Part shown: piece after piece, positions 27,624 to 37,565 of the stretch
How the letters are laid out: every line of letters begins with the position of its first letter
Position numbering within the stretch: the first letter of the stretch is position 1
Notes under the pieces: model-generated
What the model saw: the letters and a program-made list of their open reading frames with translations, nothing else
Told to the model about the DNA's origin: nothing
Database searches by the model: none
Source: Sedimentisphaerales bacterium
GTDB taxonomy: Bacteria > Planctomycetota > Phycisphaerae > Sedimentisphaerales > Anaerobacaceae
Assembly (NCBI GenBank): GCA_016932095.1
Contig: JAFGDN010000020.1
Span: forward strand, 1 to 64,000
DNA: 64,000 nucleotides
Direction of reading: 5' to 3'
Translations under genes and position numbers: made by a program

Positions 27624-28019
27624 TTACTGCTTTGTCTTATTCGGCTCATCGGATTTAAGCCAGGCGATTGCCATGTCTGTGTCGGTGAAGTAACGGACCT
27701 GAATTGACGCGATAGCCGCCGCGTTTTTGAAGAAAACGTTTTCGCTGTGGTGAGGCGCGGAGGGGTCGTGCAGGGCGGCTATCCTGAAATCAGACCCAAC
27801 GCCGGCTTCCTTGAGCAGCCTGGGGAGGTCATCTATCTGCAATATGGTAAAGCTGGGAACCATTTCGCGAAAGTCGATGAGAATCTTGTTCGTCTTATGC
27901 TTGCGCGCAAAGGGATATATCTCCATTGCGAACGCCTTGTGCTGCTCCCAGTCCATGAGGCCGGCGGCTTTGGCCAGCACGATACCGTCTTTTTCGAGAT
28001 AATAAACGGTCCATTTCAT
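27624..28019 (-). CDS. SpoIIAA/STAS-like domain protein, copy 2
   Basis: 131 residues and clearly paralogous to the gene at 26979. It shares YLEKDGIVLAKAAG, LIDFREMVPSFTILQIDDLP, VGSDFRIAALHDP, and AIAWLKSDEP. The two genes are tandem on the same strand with a 228-base gap, so they arose by local duplication. The ATG at 28019 is preceded by GGGGG-rich sequence. The fold suggests a small cytoplasmic ligand- or protein-binding module. Confidence 0.7.
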   Translation of the reverse strand: MKWTVYYLEKDGIVLAKAAGLMDWEQHKAFAMEIYPFARKHKTNKILIDFREMVPSFTILQIDDLPRLLKEAGVGSDFRIAALHDPSAPHHSENVFFKNAAAIASIQVRYFTDTDMAIAWLKSDEPNKTKQ

Positions 28020-28203
28020 TGAGTGTGCCCCCTTTATCTTTGATATAAGCTACCATAGCATTATTATCGTATTTACATCCGGTAGTCAATAAGTTAATTT
28101 ATATTTTGGCTCAAGCTCGGCAATATGCAACGTCGAAGAAATGAATACCATTCAACGCTGGCGTGAGTAACACCAATCGTATATTGAAAGGGGAGTTTGA
28201 CTG

Positions 28204-29115
28204 ATGAACAGGCAGACAACAATAAGCTCACGAGACCTGGGTCTTGAATTTGCTTCAATCTGCGGCAGATACTTCCTTGGGCTTGAACACCTGCATTACG
28301 GGTATTGGCCCGACGGTCTGCCGGTAAACATTCATAATCTTCGGGCCGCACAGGAGCATTACACGAATTTCCTTGTTTCGCATATCCCGGCGGGGATTCG
28401 TTCGATTTTAGACGTTGGCTGCGGCTCGGGTCAAACTTCAAAACACCTCGTCGAGCTGGGGTATTCGGTCGCCTGCGTCTCGCCAAGCCCGATGCTTAGC
28501 GGGCGGGTGCGACAGCTTATAGGCGACGCGGGGCAGGTTTTTGAATGCCGGTTTGAAGAACTCCAGACCGATGGAAGGTTCGATTTGGTGCTGTTCAGCG
28601 AAAGTTTCCAGTATATCCGCCTCACGGACGCGATAGAAAAGGCATACGAGATTCTAAAACCAGCCGGCTATATGCTTATCTGCGACGTATTCAGAAAAGA
28701 CGTAAAGGAGCAGGCGGGTAAAAACGGCGTCGGCGGCGGTCATCGCCTCGCCAAATTCTACAGGGAGATTGAAAACCTGCCGTTCGAACGGCTCGAAGAC
28801 GTTGATATCACCAGCCGAACATCGCCAAATCTGCAACTGCTCGATGAGGCAATGCAGGACGTTGCCCGTCCAATCGTGGATTCAGGGATGGATTTTCTTG
28901 CCGGCAGGTATCCGCTGATGAGCAGATTGCTGGGATGGTTATATCGCAGGCGAATTGAAGCCGCTTACGGAAAATATTTCAAAGGCGCTCGCAGCAGCGT
29001 TGATTTCGAAAGTTTCAAAACCTATAGATTGTTTCTCTACAGAAGTATATCTGCCGTCCCTGCCGACTCTAAGACGACTTGCACCGACCTTAATCAGACC
29101 CTTGTCACGGCTTAA
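28204..29115 (+). CDS. Class I SAM-dependent methyltransferase
   Basis: 303 residues. ATG 28204 follows GGGGAG. The methyltransferase motif I is ILDVGCGSGQTSKHL (about 64-78). Motif II/III regions include FECRFEEL and FDLVLFSESFQYI, with YEILKPAGYMLICDVF after them. The C-terminal part from about 215 (MDFLAGRYPLMSRLLGWLYRRRIEAAYGKYF) is similar to cyclopropane-synthase-like and polyketide-type methyltransferases. Substrate unknown. It stands alone between minus-strand genes. Confidence 0.85.
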   Translation: MNRQTTISSRDLGLEFASICGRYFLGLEHLHYGYWPDGLPVNIHNLRAAQEHYTNFLVSHIPAGIRSILDVGCGSGQTSKHLVELGYSVACVSPSPMLSGRVRQLIGDAGQVFECRFEELQTDGRFDLVLFSESFQYIRLTDAIEKAYEILKPAGYMLICDVFRKDVKEQAGKNGVGGGHRLAKFYREIENLPFERLEDVDITSRTSPNLQLLDEAMQDVARPIVDSGMDFLAGRYPLMSRLLGWLYRRRIEAAYGKYFKGARSSVDFESFKTYRLFLYRSISAVPADSKTTCTDLNQTLVTA

Positions 29116-29172
29116 TTTTGGCAAGTGTTAGTTATCGACGGGATTAGGATTAACTTCTGCAGACAAAACTTT

Positions 29173-29790
29173 TCAATTGTTAGATTCAAGAAGAATCGTC
29201 TTTTTGTATATCAACCGTTTCCTGTAGAGCTTTTCAACGTCGTCGTCGAGCGTATAGGCCATTTCAGCCGGCCCCTTAGGCGTTATCATCACGCCCTGAG
29301 GGATGTTTTGAAAGTCGGCTTTTAACTCGTCGACAGGTTTACATTCGTTGAGGACGTCCCTGTTTACTATTGCTAGGCAGCCGACCAGGGGCCTATAAAA
29401 TGATTTGGAGAAATTCGCATAGCCCATCTTTTTTTTACCCATGTGGATGAAATAGCCCTCGACCCGTCGGCCATCAACCTCATTTAGCACAAGCAAATAC
29501 TTGCCCGCCGCCTGTCTGCGATCAGTGTGCCGGATTTCTGTTCTGGATGTATCTGCCCCCGCCGTTGCCTGTTCTGATTCCGGCCCGAGGCCGGAAGCGC
29601 CGGCGTCGAGGCGGTAAAGCTTTGCTGTTACGTTGTCGGCACCTATGACGATGGGCTTCAATGTCGCGGCCCTGACAAACGTGCGTTCAAAGAAGAAGCC
29701 GAGAATGACGAAAAAACACACCACTAAAAGTGGTAAAAAATAGATAAGCCGGTAAACTCTTTTCTTCCTCTGTGCCATTGTATTCATCAT
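29173..29790 (-). CDS. Hypothetical single-pass membrane protein
   Basis: About 205 residues, not recognised. The longer frame reaches 29955, but its first 55 residues lie over the promoter of the divergent gene, so I start at ATG 29790 (MMNTMAQRKKRVYRL). One hydrophobic segment (about 17-38) follows. The remainder is probably periplasmic, with KYLLVLNEVDGRRVEGYFIHMG and a C-terminal region IPQGVMITPKGPAEMAYTL. It is divergent from the 1980-residue gene. Confidence 0.55.
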   Translation of the reverse strand: MMNTMAQRKKRVYRLIYFLPLLVVCFFVILGFFFERTFVRAATLKPIVIGADNVTAKLYRLDAGASGLGPESEQATAGADTSRTEIRHTDRRQAAGKYLLVLNEVDGRRVEGYFIHMGKKKMGYANFSKSFYRPLVGCLAIVNRDVLNECKPVDELKADFQNIPQGVMITPKGPAEMAYTLDDDVEKLYRKRLIYKKTILLESNN

Positions 29791-29872
29791 CGGCCATTCA
29801 AGCAGGGCTATATTAGCATCATTATCGCCTCGTGTAAAATTCCGAAAAAAAACCGTCGGAGTCGGATTTTTC

Positions 29873-29901
29873 TTGACTTTTACGCCCGGCCTGCATATAC
29901 T
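29873..29901 (+). promoter_or_regulatory. Predicted promoter of the 1980-residue secreted protein
   Basis: TTGACT at 29873-29878, a 17-base spacer, and TATACT at 29896-29901. The leader to the start at 30046 would be about 138 bases. Confidence 0.65.
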
Positions 29902-30045
29902 CGTTCCGATTAAAGGAATGGCAGGAGTTTTTACCCGCCGGCTGTATGGGGGCATTGGATGTCTAAAGGCCGGCGCAGGTGAGGAGAGAATGGTTATGTA
30001 TGTGGGAACTGCATCATTTAACCCTGCTTTGAGAGGAGAATTACT

Positions 30046-33000
30046 ATGAACACTTCAAGAAGATTCCCTGTTTTTCTCGCCCTGATGATGCTTTGTCTTG
30101 TCTTCGCGGGGACGGTCTCCGCCTCGGACATCATCATCGACAGCAACACCGTTTGGACAGCGGGCACGCATGATTACAACAGCGTCGTTGTAACTAGTGG
30201 CGCCGTGCTGACTTTCACAGGTAGTATAACGTTGAACGCGCAAAATTTGACAATTGACGCCGGCGCATCCGTCTCGGCAAAAGGAACCGGCTATCCCGGC
30301 GAGCAGGGCCCCGGCGTCGGTGGCTTGCATTCGGGCCACGGCACAGGCGGCGGCTACGGCGGCACAGGCGGCTCCAGGAATAACTCAGGGGGCGTCATTT
30401 ATGGTTCCGCACTTGCGCCCGTCGATATGGGCAGCGGAGGAGGCAACAGTAATGCTGCAATCAACATTAGCGGAGCCGGCGGAGGAGCTATTAGAATCGA
30501 TGTCAATAATCTTATCCTTAACGGCTTAATCACTGCCGACGGGGCAGACGGAAATAACGCTTCAAGTTTTTATGGCGGCGGCGGCAGCGGCGGAAGTATC
30601 TATATCACCAGCGACCTGTTTAGCGGCGCCGGCTGTTTCACGGCAAATGGCGGATATGGCAGGTTCGGCGGCGGCGCGGGCGGCAGAATCGCCGTATATT
30701 ACGAAACCTCATCCTTCACCGGAACCGCCCAGGCAAAAGGCGGTACCGGCATAACCACCGCTGATTATGGCCAGGACGGCACGGTCGTGCTGATTGACTC
30801 GGCTAATAGTGTGTTATATACCGGCCATTCGTTCAGGTTCGAGCAGTCAGACGGCCCTATTTCCTGCCAGCGTATTGTCATCAATGCGTCTAATACCACG
30901 GTCGGCGGCTCAATATCGTTATCCGCCGATGAATTGGCGCTCGACGCAAATTCAACATTTACTATTACCGGCGATACTACTCTGGCCGTCGTGGAAACGC
31001 TCAATATCGACGGCAATTCAACGGTTGAGCTGCTCGGTAATAGCAATCTTGACGTTGGCTCAATAATCAATATTCGCAATTCTACTCTCGCAACGGCCGG
31101 CCCTCAAAATCTCACCCTTCCATCCGAAAACGTAACACTCGCCGATGGCGCTACGCTCAAATGGGGCAGCGGAACTTACTCTTATAACAATATTTCACTG
31201 ACGGAAAATTCAACGCTCGTATTCAATGGCTCGGTTACATTGCAGGCCGGCTCAGTTACGATTGACCCCTGCTGCGCCATATCGGCCTTAGGGACCGGTT
31301 TCCCGGGTGAGCTTGGTCCGGGGGTCGGCGGTATCTATAACGGCCACGGCACCGGCGGCGGCTATGGCGGCAGGGGCGGCTCTAAAAATGACACGGGCGG
31401 CATGCCCTATGGCTCACCCCTTTTCCCGACTGATTTAGGCAGCGGAGGCGGAGACACCAGCGCCTCATTCATACTTAGCGGCGCAGGCGGCGGCGCCATC
31501 CGGCTGGACGTTGATAGTTTAACGGTCAACGGCGCTGTAAATTCCGGCGGTGAGAATGGCAAAGATGCCATTATATCAAGTATTCGCATTTACGGCGGCG
31601 GCGGCAGCGGCGGAAGCATTTATATCACAGCCAATCAATTGGCAGGCGCCGGCTCCATCAGCGCCAACGGCGGTTACGGTGTGCACGGCGGCGGCGGGGG
31701 AGGAAGGGTCGCCGTCTATTATTCATCTTCCTCTTTTACAGGAACAGTCGAATCCAAAGGAGGTTCGGGTTTGGGTACCGATGCTGCCGGACAGGACGGT
31801 TCCGCCGTTTTATCGGGGCCTTCGCAGGATTCTCCCGCCTCTGTCTTACAGGCCTCGGCAACCTTTACAAGCCAAGATACGTTGTCCGAAACGATACGTG
31901 TTCTTTCCGTCAATTTGACGGGGTTGCAGGTTTCGGGCGATTTTAACAGCATAATATCCTTCAGCGACCTGAATGTCGTTACCGTGGAAACCGGCTCATT
32001 TGCGGGCCAGGGCTTCGCAAAGGCAAACTGGCAGGTTAACCTCGACGGTATTGACTACGCCGGTTCATTGCGGGCGGTAGCCAATCGCGTCCAGTTGCCC
32101 GACCAGACGGTCATCCATCTGAAAGGCGTTCTCTCAGGTGATATATCAGGCATTGCCCAGGGGAGCTTCATCGAGTCATCCATCGACCCCAACGCCGTTT
32201 TGGTCTTTGATTCGGAATGGATGTTAAACAGGTTGAAAAACCAGGCGGTCGCCTCGTCTATCGAGCTGTCGGGCGCTTTAAGCTCCACGCAGGTAACCAC
32301 TTATCCGGCGACTTCACTGGACGTTCTGCAGGGTTCTTTTGACGCCAACTGTTACGGCTCATACAGCGGCCCTCTTGGCATAGTCCTGACACAGGTCAGT
32401 ATCGCCTCAGTCGGCAGCCCGTATTATGGCGATGGTTTTTCAAACCTGTCTTACATTTCCAGCGCCGGCCAGGGATTGGCAGTTGCTTACAAAACCCTCG
32501 AATCGACCGGCGTTTCGATACTGAGGGGAAGCTGCAGCAATCCACTGCTGGGCGTTCTTGACGCGACTGTCAATGAAAATTCAACCCCGACGCGCCTGAG
32601 CGTTTCCATTGAAAGGGTTGACCTCGGTTTGGAGCCGCAATCGCTTCTGGATGTAAAAGTCATAGTGCCTTCCAGCATAAGTCCGGGTGAAATCGTCACA
32701 TACGTTCTTGAATACTCAAACGAGGGCACCAGGCCCGCCGAGAACGTTTTGGTTACGGCTAAACTGCCTAAAGACATCCAGGTTGATTCTTATTCGGCGG
32801 ACGGATATTACACGGCCGTCGGCTCTTACGATGGTTCACCTGAGATTTCGTGGAGGGTTGGAACAATCGGCGCCAAGACGAAAGGCCGTGTGACCGCTAC
32901 CGGGGTCGTCAACTGGGGCCTGCCCGACCTTTCGTCATTGAATACTTACGCCTTAGTGGAAAGTTATGAGCAACAATACCAGCCGGGGGTGTCGCTTGAG

Positions 33001-35988
33001 ACCACCGTAATTGAGACAAACGACATCGGAGTCAAAGCCAGATACGTCTTTTCTCGCGACGGCAACGTGGTATTCGACATCAATTCAGCGGCCCTTGCGC
33101 TCGATAGTCAGGGGCAAATTATCGAGCCGAACCTCACCTATACTTCTGATGACAATTTCTTCTCGTCGCTGCTGCAGTTTACGGTAAATCCCACGATTTA
33201 CATTTCAATGGGAGGCCAGGGCGGCAACGTTAATAATCTTGAAGCCCTCGTGCAATGCTACATAATGTCAATAAACAGCGACCTCATCGTCTCTCTCGGC
33301 GCTGCGATAGGAGAAAAAGTGTTCCTTACGTGGCTGCGCGAAAACGACTATATCAGCCAGGATACCTACGACTCATTTTCCAAAGACGCCAGCGCCCTGA
33401 TAATTGTCAAATGGAACGCCAAGGATATTATCGGGAGATTCCGTGACGAAGCCGGTTACTATGAATATATCACTCAGGCCATGCTGGATAATTTCGTCAA
33501 TATCTCGCCTGTAGAGCTTGGCGCCTATATTATGGACTATGAGTCCCAAAAAGAGCACCCTCGCATCAGGACAGATATGCCTGAAAACGCCATTGCCGAC
33601 GCGCTATTGCTGCATATGAAAGAAGAGCAGAATAACTGTGCTCCTCCCCCGGAAAATCCGCCGTCGGAAACTTCTACAGAGCCACCCTGGTGGAGGAATA
33701 TATTCAGGCGAAATAAAGCAACAAAGATTCATCTGCCCTGGCGTCCCGATGACTTATGGATGAACACCAAAAGAGCGATTGAATACCTTCGCCAGTTGAT
33801 ATCCGCGGCCTTTGACCCGAACAAAAAATACGGGCCGCAAGGCCCCGTCCTGCCCGGGCAGCAGCTCGATTACAGGGTCGAATTTGAAAACGTCGGCGCG
33901 GGCATTGCCTTTGGGGTTTATTTCACCGATACGCTTGATGAGGACGTTAACGACGCCACACTCCAGATTGGTCCGGTCCTCGACGTGAATACCGGGCAGG
34001 TTTTGGCGGGCCCCGGCTCATACAATCCCGCGACACGGACCATTACCTGGTTCGTCGGCCGGGTTGACCCCAACCAGGGCGGCTATGCCGAATTCAGCGT
34101 GAACGTCAATTCCGACGCCGTTCACAAAACAGAGATAGTCAACTACGCCACAATTTACTTTCCGAGCGTTCCACAGCAGCTCACGACAAACGCCATTGTC
34201 TCGACCGTCATTCTTAATCAGCCGCCGATTGCCAACGCCGGTCCAGACCAGTCATCCCATATCGGCCAAACCGTCGTCCTTGACGGTTCCGCCAGCACAG
34301 ACCCCGACGGCGACCTTTTAACCTTCAGATGGGCCTTCAGCCAGAAGCCGGCGGGCAGCGAAGCGGTTCTCGTTGATCCAAATTCGCTCAACCCGTATTT
34401 TGTTCCTGACCTTCGCGGCACTTACACCGTTACATTAATCGTCAACGACGGTAACGAGGACAGCACATATGACGCCGTCAAAATAAGCACCATAAACGTC
34501 GCCCCGGTCGCAAACGCCGGTGCCGACCAGACGGTTCGCCCCGGCGATACTGTTTCTCTCGACGCTTCCGCCAGCACCGACTCCGACGGCGACCTGCTCA
34601 CGTATAACTGGGTCCTTGAATCCGTTCCGCCGGAAAGCGCAGCCGTCCTCGACGCTCCCAATTCCGTTAGCTCGACTTTCGTAGCCGACGTCGCGGGCGC
34701 TTATATTGTCCGCCTTATTGTTAACGACGGTTTCATTGACAGCGCCCCCGACACGGTTGTAATAAGTACTATTAACCTCGCTCCTGTTGCACATGCGGGC
34801 GACGACCAGTCCGTTTACGTCGGCGACCTCGTTACGCTCGACGGCAGCGCCAGCTCCGACCCGGACGGCGATGAATTAACGTATCTTTGGGTATTCACCG
34901 TTAAGCCGGAAGGAAGCGCCGCGGATTTCAACGACTCCAATTCCGTCCATCCGACCTTTACCGCCGACCAGCCGGGCACCTACGTTTTAAGCTTGATTGT
35001 CAACGACGGCCTTCAGGATAGTCCGCCCGACACGGTTACAATAAGCACCATAAACGTGGCGCCGATTGCGGCCGCGGGCGACGACCAGTCGGTTTACATC
35101 GGCGACGTTGTCGATTTGAACGGTTTGTCGAGCTGGGACCCCGACGGCGATTCCCTGACTTACAACTGGGCCTTCACGGCACTTCCCGCGACAAGTTCCG
35201 CGGTTCTTAACAATGCAGACGCCGCCTGCTCTTCTTTCACAGCGGACGTTCCGGGGACTTACGTTGTCAGTTTAACAGTAAGCGACGGCTGGTTGATTAG
35301 TGCTCCCGATACGGTAACCATAAGCACCATAAATGTTGCACCAAGCGCCGACGCGGGCGACGACCAGTCAACCATCGCTGGAAGTCAGGTAACGCTTGAC
35401 GGCTCCTCAAGCAGCGACCCTGACGGCGATACGCTCACTTACAAATGGGCCTTTACCTCAAAACCCCCCGGAAGCACAGCTTCTTTGTCGAGTTCGACGT
35501 CCGTCAGCCCGACTTTTACTGCCGATAAACCGGGGTTGTTCGTCCTGACGCTTGTCGTAAATGACGGTTTCGTAGATAGCGCGGCTGACAGCATAACCGT
35601 TTCGGTGGTTTCCCAGCAGACCTGGGCGATAGAAATGACCCAGCAGATAATTCAGACCGTCAACGCAATGGACAGACGTGATTTCAGAAACAGGCACAAC
35701 AAAAAGGCGCTGACTAATAAGCTCAACGCCGTAATCGAAAAAATTGAAAGAGAGCGTTTCCGCGACGCCATAAGAAAGCTCGAAAACGACATCCTCAGGA
35801 AGTGCAACGGCTGCGCCACAGTCGGCCACCCCGACTTCAGCGACTGGATTATAAAATGCGACACCCAGGCGCTTGTTTATCAGCCGATTCTCGACGTTAT
35901 CGACGTGCTTGAAACCATACCGTGGGCCTGTGGCCCGGGCTGCATCCACGGCAATCACCGTCCCGGCTGTCGGGCCTGGCAGCATTGA
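30046..35988 (+). CDS. Giant secreted protein: Gly-rich repeats, DUF11 domains, five PKD repeats
   Basis: 1980 residues. A signal peptide (about 1-26, ending TVSAS) is followed by two tandem copies of a beta-rich, glycine-rich module (about 40-255 and 375-590). Both contain GPGVGG, GHGTGGGYGG, GAGGGAIR and GGGGSGGSIYIT. Two DUF11-like conserved-repeat domains follow (near 880-985 and 1270-1385). Five PKD/REJ-like repeats begin with motifs such as APVANAGADQT (about 1390-1855). The helical C-terminal domain (about 1865-1980) has KLNAVIEKIERERFRDAIRKLE and many Cys, similar to the FIMAH type. Probably cell-surface adhesive or structural. A terminator follows at 36077. Confidence 0.85.
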   Translation: MNTSRRFPVFLALMMLCLVFAGTVSASDIIIDSNTVWTAGTHDYNSVVVTSGAVLTFTGSITLNAQNLTIDAGASVSAKGTGYPGEQGPGVGGLHSGHGTGGGYGGTGGSRNNSGGVIYGSALAPVDMGSGGGNSNAAINISGAGGGAIRIDVNNLILNGLITADGADGNNASSFYGGGGSGGSIYITSDLFSGAGCFTANGGYGRFGGGAGGRIAVYYETSSFTGTAQAKGGTGITTADYGQDGTVVLIDSANSVLYTGHSFRFEQSDGPISCQRIVINASNTTVGGSISLSADELALDANSTFTITGDTTLAVVETLNIDGNSTVELLGNSNLDVGSIINIRNSTLATAGPQNLTLPSENVTLADGATLKWGSGTYSYNNISLTENSTLVFNGSVTLQAGSVTIDPCCAISALGTGFPGELGPGVGGIYNGHGTGGGYGGRGGSKNDTGGMPYGSPLFPTDLGSGGGDTSASFILSGAGGGAIRLDVDSLTVNGAVNSGGENGKDAIISSIRIYGGGGSGGSIYITANQLAGAGSISANGGYGVHGGGGGGRVAVYYSSSSFTGTVESKGGSGLGTDAAGQDGSAVLSGPSQDSPASVLQASATFTSQDTLSETIRVLSVNLTGLQVSGDFNSIISFSDLNVVTVETGSFAGQGFAKANWQVNLDGIDYAGSLRAVANRVQLPDQTVIHLKGVLSGDISGIAQGSFIESSIDPNAVLVFDSEWMLNRLKNQAVASSIELSGALSSTQVTTYPATSLDVLQGSFDANCYGSYSGPLGIVLTQVSIASVGSPYYGDGFSNLSYISSAGQGLAVAYKTLESTGVSILRGSCSNPLLGVLDATVNENSTPTRLSVSIERVDLGLEPQSLLDVKVIVPSSISPGEIVTYVLEYSNEGTRPAENVLVTAKLPKDIQVDSYSADGYYTAVGSYDGSPEISWRVGTIGAKTKGRVTATGVVNWGLPDLSSLNTYALVESYEQQYQPGVSLETTVIETNDIGVKARYVFSRDGNVVFDINSAALALDSQGQIIEPNLTYTSDDNFFSSLLQFTVNPTIYISMGGQGGNVNNLEALVQCYIMSINSDLIVSLGAAIGEKVFLTWLRENDYISQDTYDSFSKDASALIIVKWNAKDIIGRFRDEAGYYEYITQAMLDNFVNISPVELGAYIMDYESQKEHPRIRTDMPENAIADALLLHMKEEQNNCAPPPENPPSETSTEPPWWRNIFRRNKATKIHLPWRPDDLWMNTKRAIEYLRQLISAAFDPNKKYGPQGPVLPGQQLDYRVEFENVGAGIAFGVYFTDTLDEDVNDATLQIGPVLDVNTGQVLAGPGSYNPATRTITWFVGRVDPNQGGYAEFSVNVNSDAVHKTEIVNYATIYFPSVPQQLTTNAIVSTVILNQPPIANAGPDQSSHIGQTVVLDGSASTDPDGDLLTFRWAFSQKPAGSEAVLVDPNSLNPYFVPDLRGTYTVTLIVNDGNEDSTYDAVKISTINVAPVANAGADQTVRPGDTVSLDASASTDSDGDLLTYNWVLESVPPESAAVLDAPNSVSSTFVADVAGAYIVRLIVNDGFIDSAPDTVVISTINLAPVAHAGDDQSVYVGDLVTLDGSASSDPDGDELTYLWVFTVKPEGSAADFNDSNSVHPTFTADQPGTYVLSLIVNDGLQDSPPDTVTISTINVAPIAAAGDDQSVYIGDVVDLNGLSSWDPDGDSLTYNWAFTALPATSSAVLNNADAACSSFTADVPGTYVVSLTVSDGWLISAPDTVTISTINVAPSADAGDDQSTIAGSQVTLDGSSSSDPDGDTLTYKWAFTSKPPGSTASLSSSTSVSPTFTADKPGLFVLTLVVNDGFVDSAADSITVSVVSQQTWAIEMTQQIIQTVNAMDRRDFRNRHNKKALTNKLNAVIEKIERERFRDAIRKLENDILRKCNGCATVGHPDFSDWIIKCDTQALVYQPILDVIDVLETIPWACGPGCIHGNHRPGCRAWQH

Positions 35989-36076
35989 CAGCAATCGGCA
36001 GTAAAATCCCCGGGCCAGCCCTGAGCGAGTGTGAAGGGATAAACCTGGGGGCTTTCGAGGCCGGTTGATATTTTTG

Positions 36077-36124
36077 GGCCGGGCGAGGGCTGAAAGGACT
36101 CGGCTTTCGCCTGGCCGCTTTTCT
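36077..36124 (+). terminator. Probable rho-independent terminator
   Basis: A 10-bp stem, GGCCGGGCGA (36077-36086) with TCGCCTGGCC (36107-36116) and one G-U pair, followed by GCTTTTCT. It lies between the convergent 1980-residue gene and the gene at 36182. Confidence 0.55.
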
Positions 36125-36181
36125 GAAAAGAAGGCACGATTTCCGATTTGTAAAGAAAACAGCAAATAGAAAATAAAAAAA

Positions 36182-37411
36182 TCAGGAATCGACTCGCCAC
36201 ATGCTGCCTCTGCGATTGTCGTTGAAATCCTCTATCGGAAAGGCCCTGTAGTTCTGGCCTAACTGTTCATAGATGACGTTAATGTATGTAATACTGTTGG
36301 GGTCGAAGGTGTAGCCGGGTTTGACGGGCGTAACCGTTCCACTCCAGTTATAGTCAACTATGGCGGTATAAAAGCCGTTTATATCAGTGACGACCCCCAG
36401 GCCGACGAGGTTCACATCAGCCAGGTTCAAGCTGCCTGCGGTTATTATGCCGCTGATTTCTTTGGGGCCTACGGTATTTTCGGCGAAGTTGGCGGCAACC
36501 GTGTAGTTGGCGTCCATAGCGACGGTGGTTGCGGCTAAATAGGGATTGGCGACTTTGCCTGCTGTTACCGCGGTGCCGGTCCAGTTGAGGAAGTGGTAAT
36601 TAACATCAGCTGACGCGACGAGATTAACGATATTGCCGTCGGGATAGACAAAAGCCCCGATGCCGGGCTGCGTTACGGTCCCGCCGGCGGAAGATGAAAC
36701 CGTAAGCGTCCGGGTAATGGGAGCGAAGGCCTTGACCACAAATCCCATAATCATTTGGCGGTTTATGTCACTGCTGCCCGACCATGTCGCGCTTGGCGTC
36801 TCAGATGCGCCGGTGGCATATTTATGACCGGTAACGCCTGTTACGGTGCCGCCTATTTGCTGGTCAGTTCCCTCGGTAAAGCCGTTATTTAATACATACG
36901 ACCCTGACTGGCCGCAGGTGGCTGCGACTAAAACCATATCTCCGCTGTTATTAACAATCGCCGAAGACGTAACAGTATTGGTCGTCGCTCCGCTGCTGGA
37001 AGTTGCTCCTGTCGAACCGGCCTGGTTGACGTTGGTAAGGAAGATACTGGCGTATCCGGGCGGGTTTGAGGACATATCCGTTGCCCAGGTGGGAACAAAA
37101 GTGTTGTTTGTCGCAGCGACTATGCCGGATTCTTTCAGGATAAACGCGGCGGCGTATGCCCGGCCCTGACTGGCAAAGTAATTCCGTTCCATTACTTTGG
37201 TCATCTGCTGCACGCCGTAAGTTACTGAGGCAAGGTTCATATCATTGGCGTGCTCGCCGTGAGCGATAAATATCAAAGCCCGGTTGACGCCCGATTCTTT
37301 TGTGTGATTAAGGCCGATTGCCCAGCTTCCTATAACATTAACGTCGGCTTCTGCGTCTGTTGCGCCAAGGACCGCCAAAGCTACAAATGTAACGACAAAT
37401 AAGTTTTTCAT
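36182..37411 (-). CDS. Exported protein with InlB-like repeat, C-terminus cut short
   Basis: 409 residues. The ATG at 37411 has GGAGGT six bases upstream (the TTG at 37417 is less likely). A signal peptide ends near DAEA. The first part (25-230) is Ser/Thr/Gly-rich with WxxxxDINRQMIMGFVVKAF, resembling lectin-like secreted domains. An InlB-type repeat follows (about 235-300, SSSAGGTVTQPG and YHFLNWTGTA), then a carboxypeptidase-regulatory-like part (GKISGIITAG-type). The last residues DFNDNRRGSMWRVDS look like the start of a further secreted domain that stops abruptly, so the 3' end may be truncated. Confidence 0.7.
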   Translation of the reverse strand: MKNLFVVTFVALAVLGATDAEADVNVIGSWAIGLNHTKESGVNRALIFIAHGEHANDMNLASVTYGVQQMTKVMERNYFASQGRAYAAAFILKESGIVAATNNTFVPTWATDMSSNPPGYASIFLTNVNQAGSTGATSSSGATTNTVTSSAIVNNSGDMVLVAATCGQSGSYVLNNGFTEGTDQQIGGTVTGVTGHKYATGASETPSATWSGSSDINRQMIMGFVVKAFAPITRTLTVSSSAGGTVTQPGIGAFVYPDGNIVNLVASADVNYHFLNWTGTAVTAGKVANPYLAATTVAMDANYTVAANFAENTVGPKEISGIITAGSLNLADVNLVGLGVVTDINGFYTAIVDYNWSGTVTPVKPGYTFDPNSITYINVIYEQLGQNYRAFPIEDFNDNRRGSMWRVDS

Positions 37412-37503
37412 CGTCAAACCTCCTGTCTCTACAAATTAATACTATTATAATACAACATTCAAGAAGCAAAATCAAACATAACGATTACAGAAAAAGTTTG
37501 CCC

Positions 37504-37532
37504 TTTTCAAACGCCGGTCAAAAGGATACACT
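37504..37532 (+). promoter_or_regulatory. Weak candidate promoter
   Basis: TTTTCA (37504-37509), 17 bases, TACACT (37527-37532). The -10 matches the dnaA promoter, the -35 is poor. It lies 33 bases before the small membrane-protein gene. Confidence 0.3.
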
Positions 37533-37565
37533 GTCCGCCGAACCTATTACTTGAAAGGGGACGAT

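Noticed and set aside
29791..29955. N-terminal extension of the membrane protein at 29173
   Set aside because: It is unlike a natural N-terminus and overlaps the promoter of the divergent gene.
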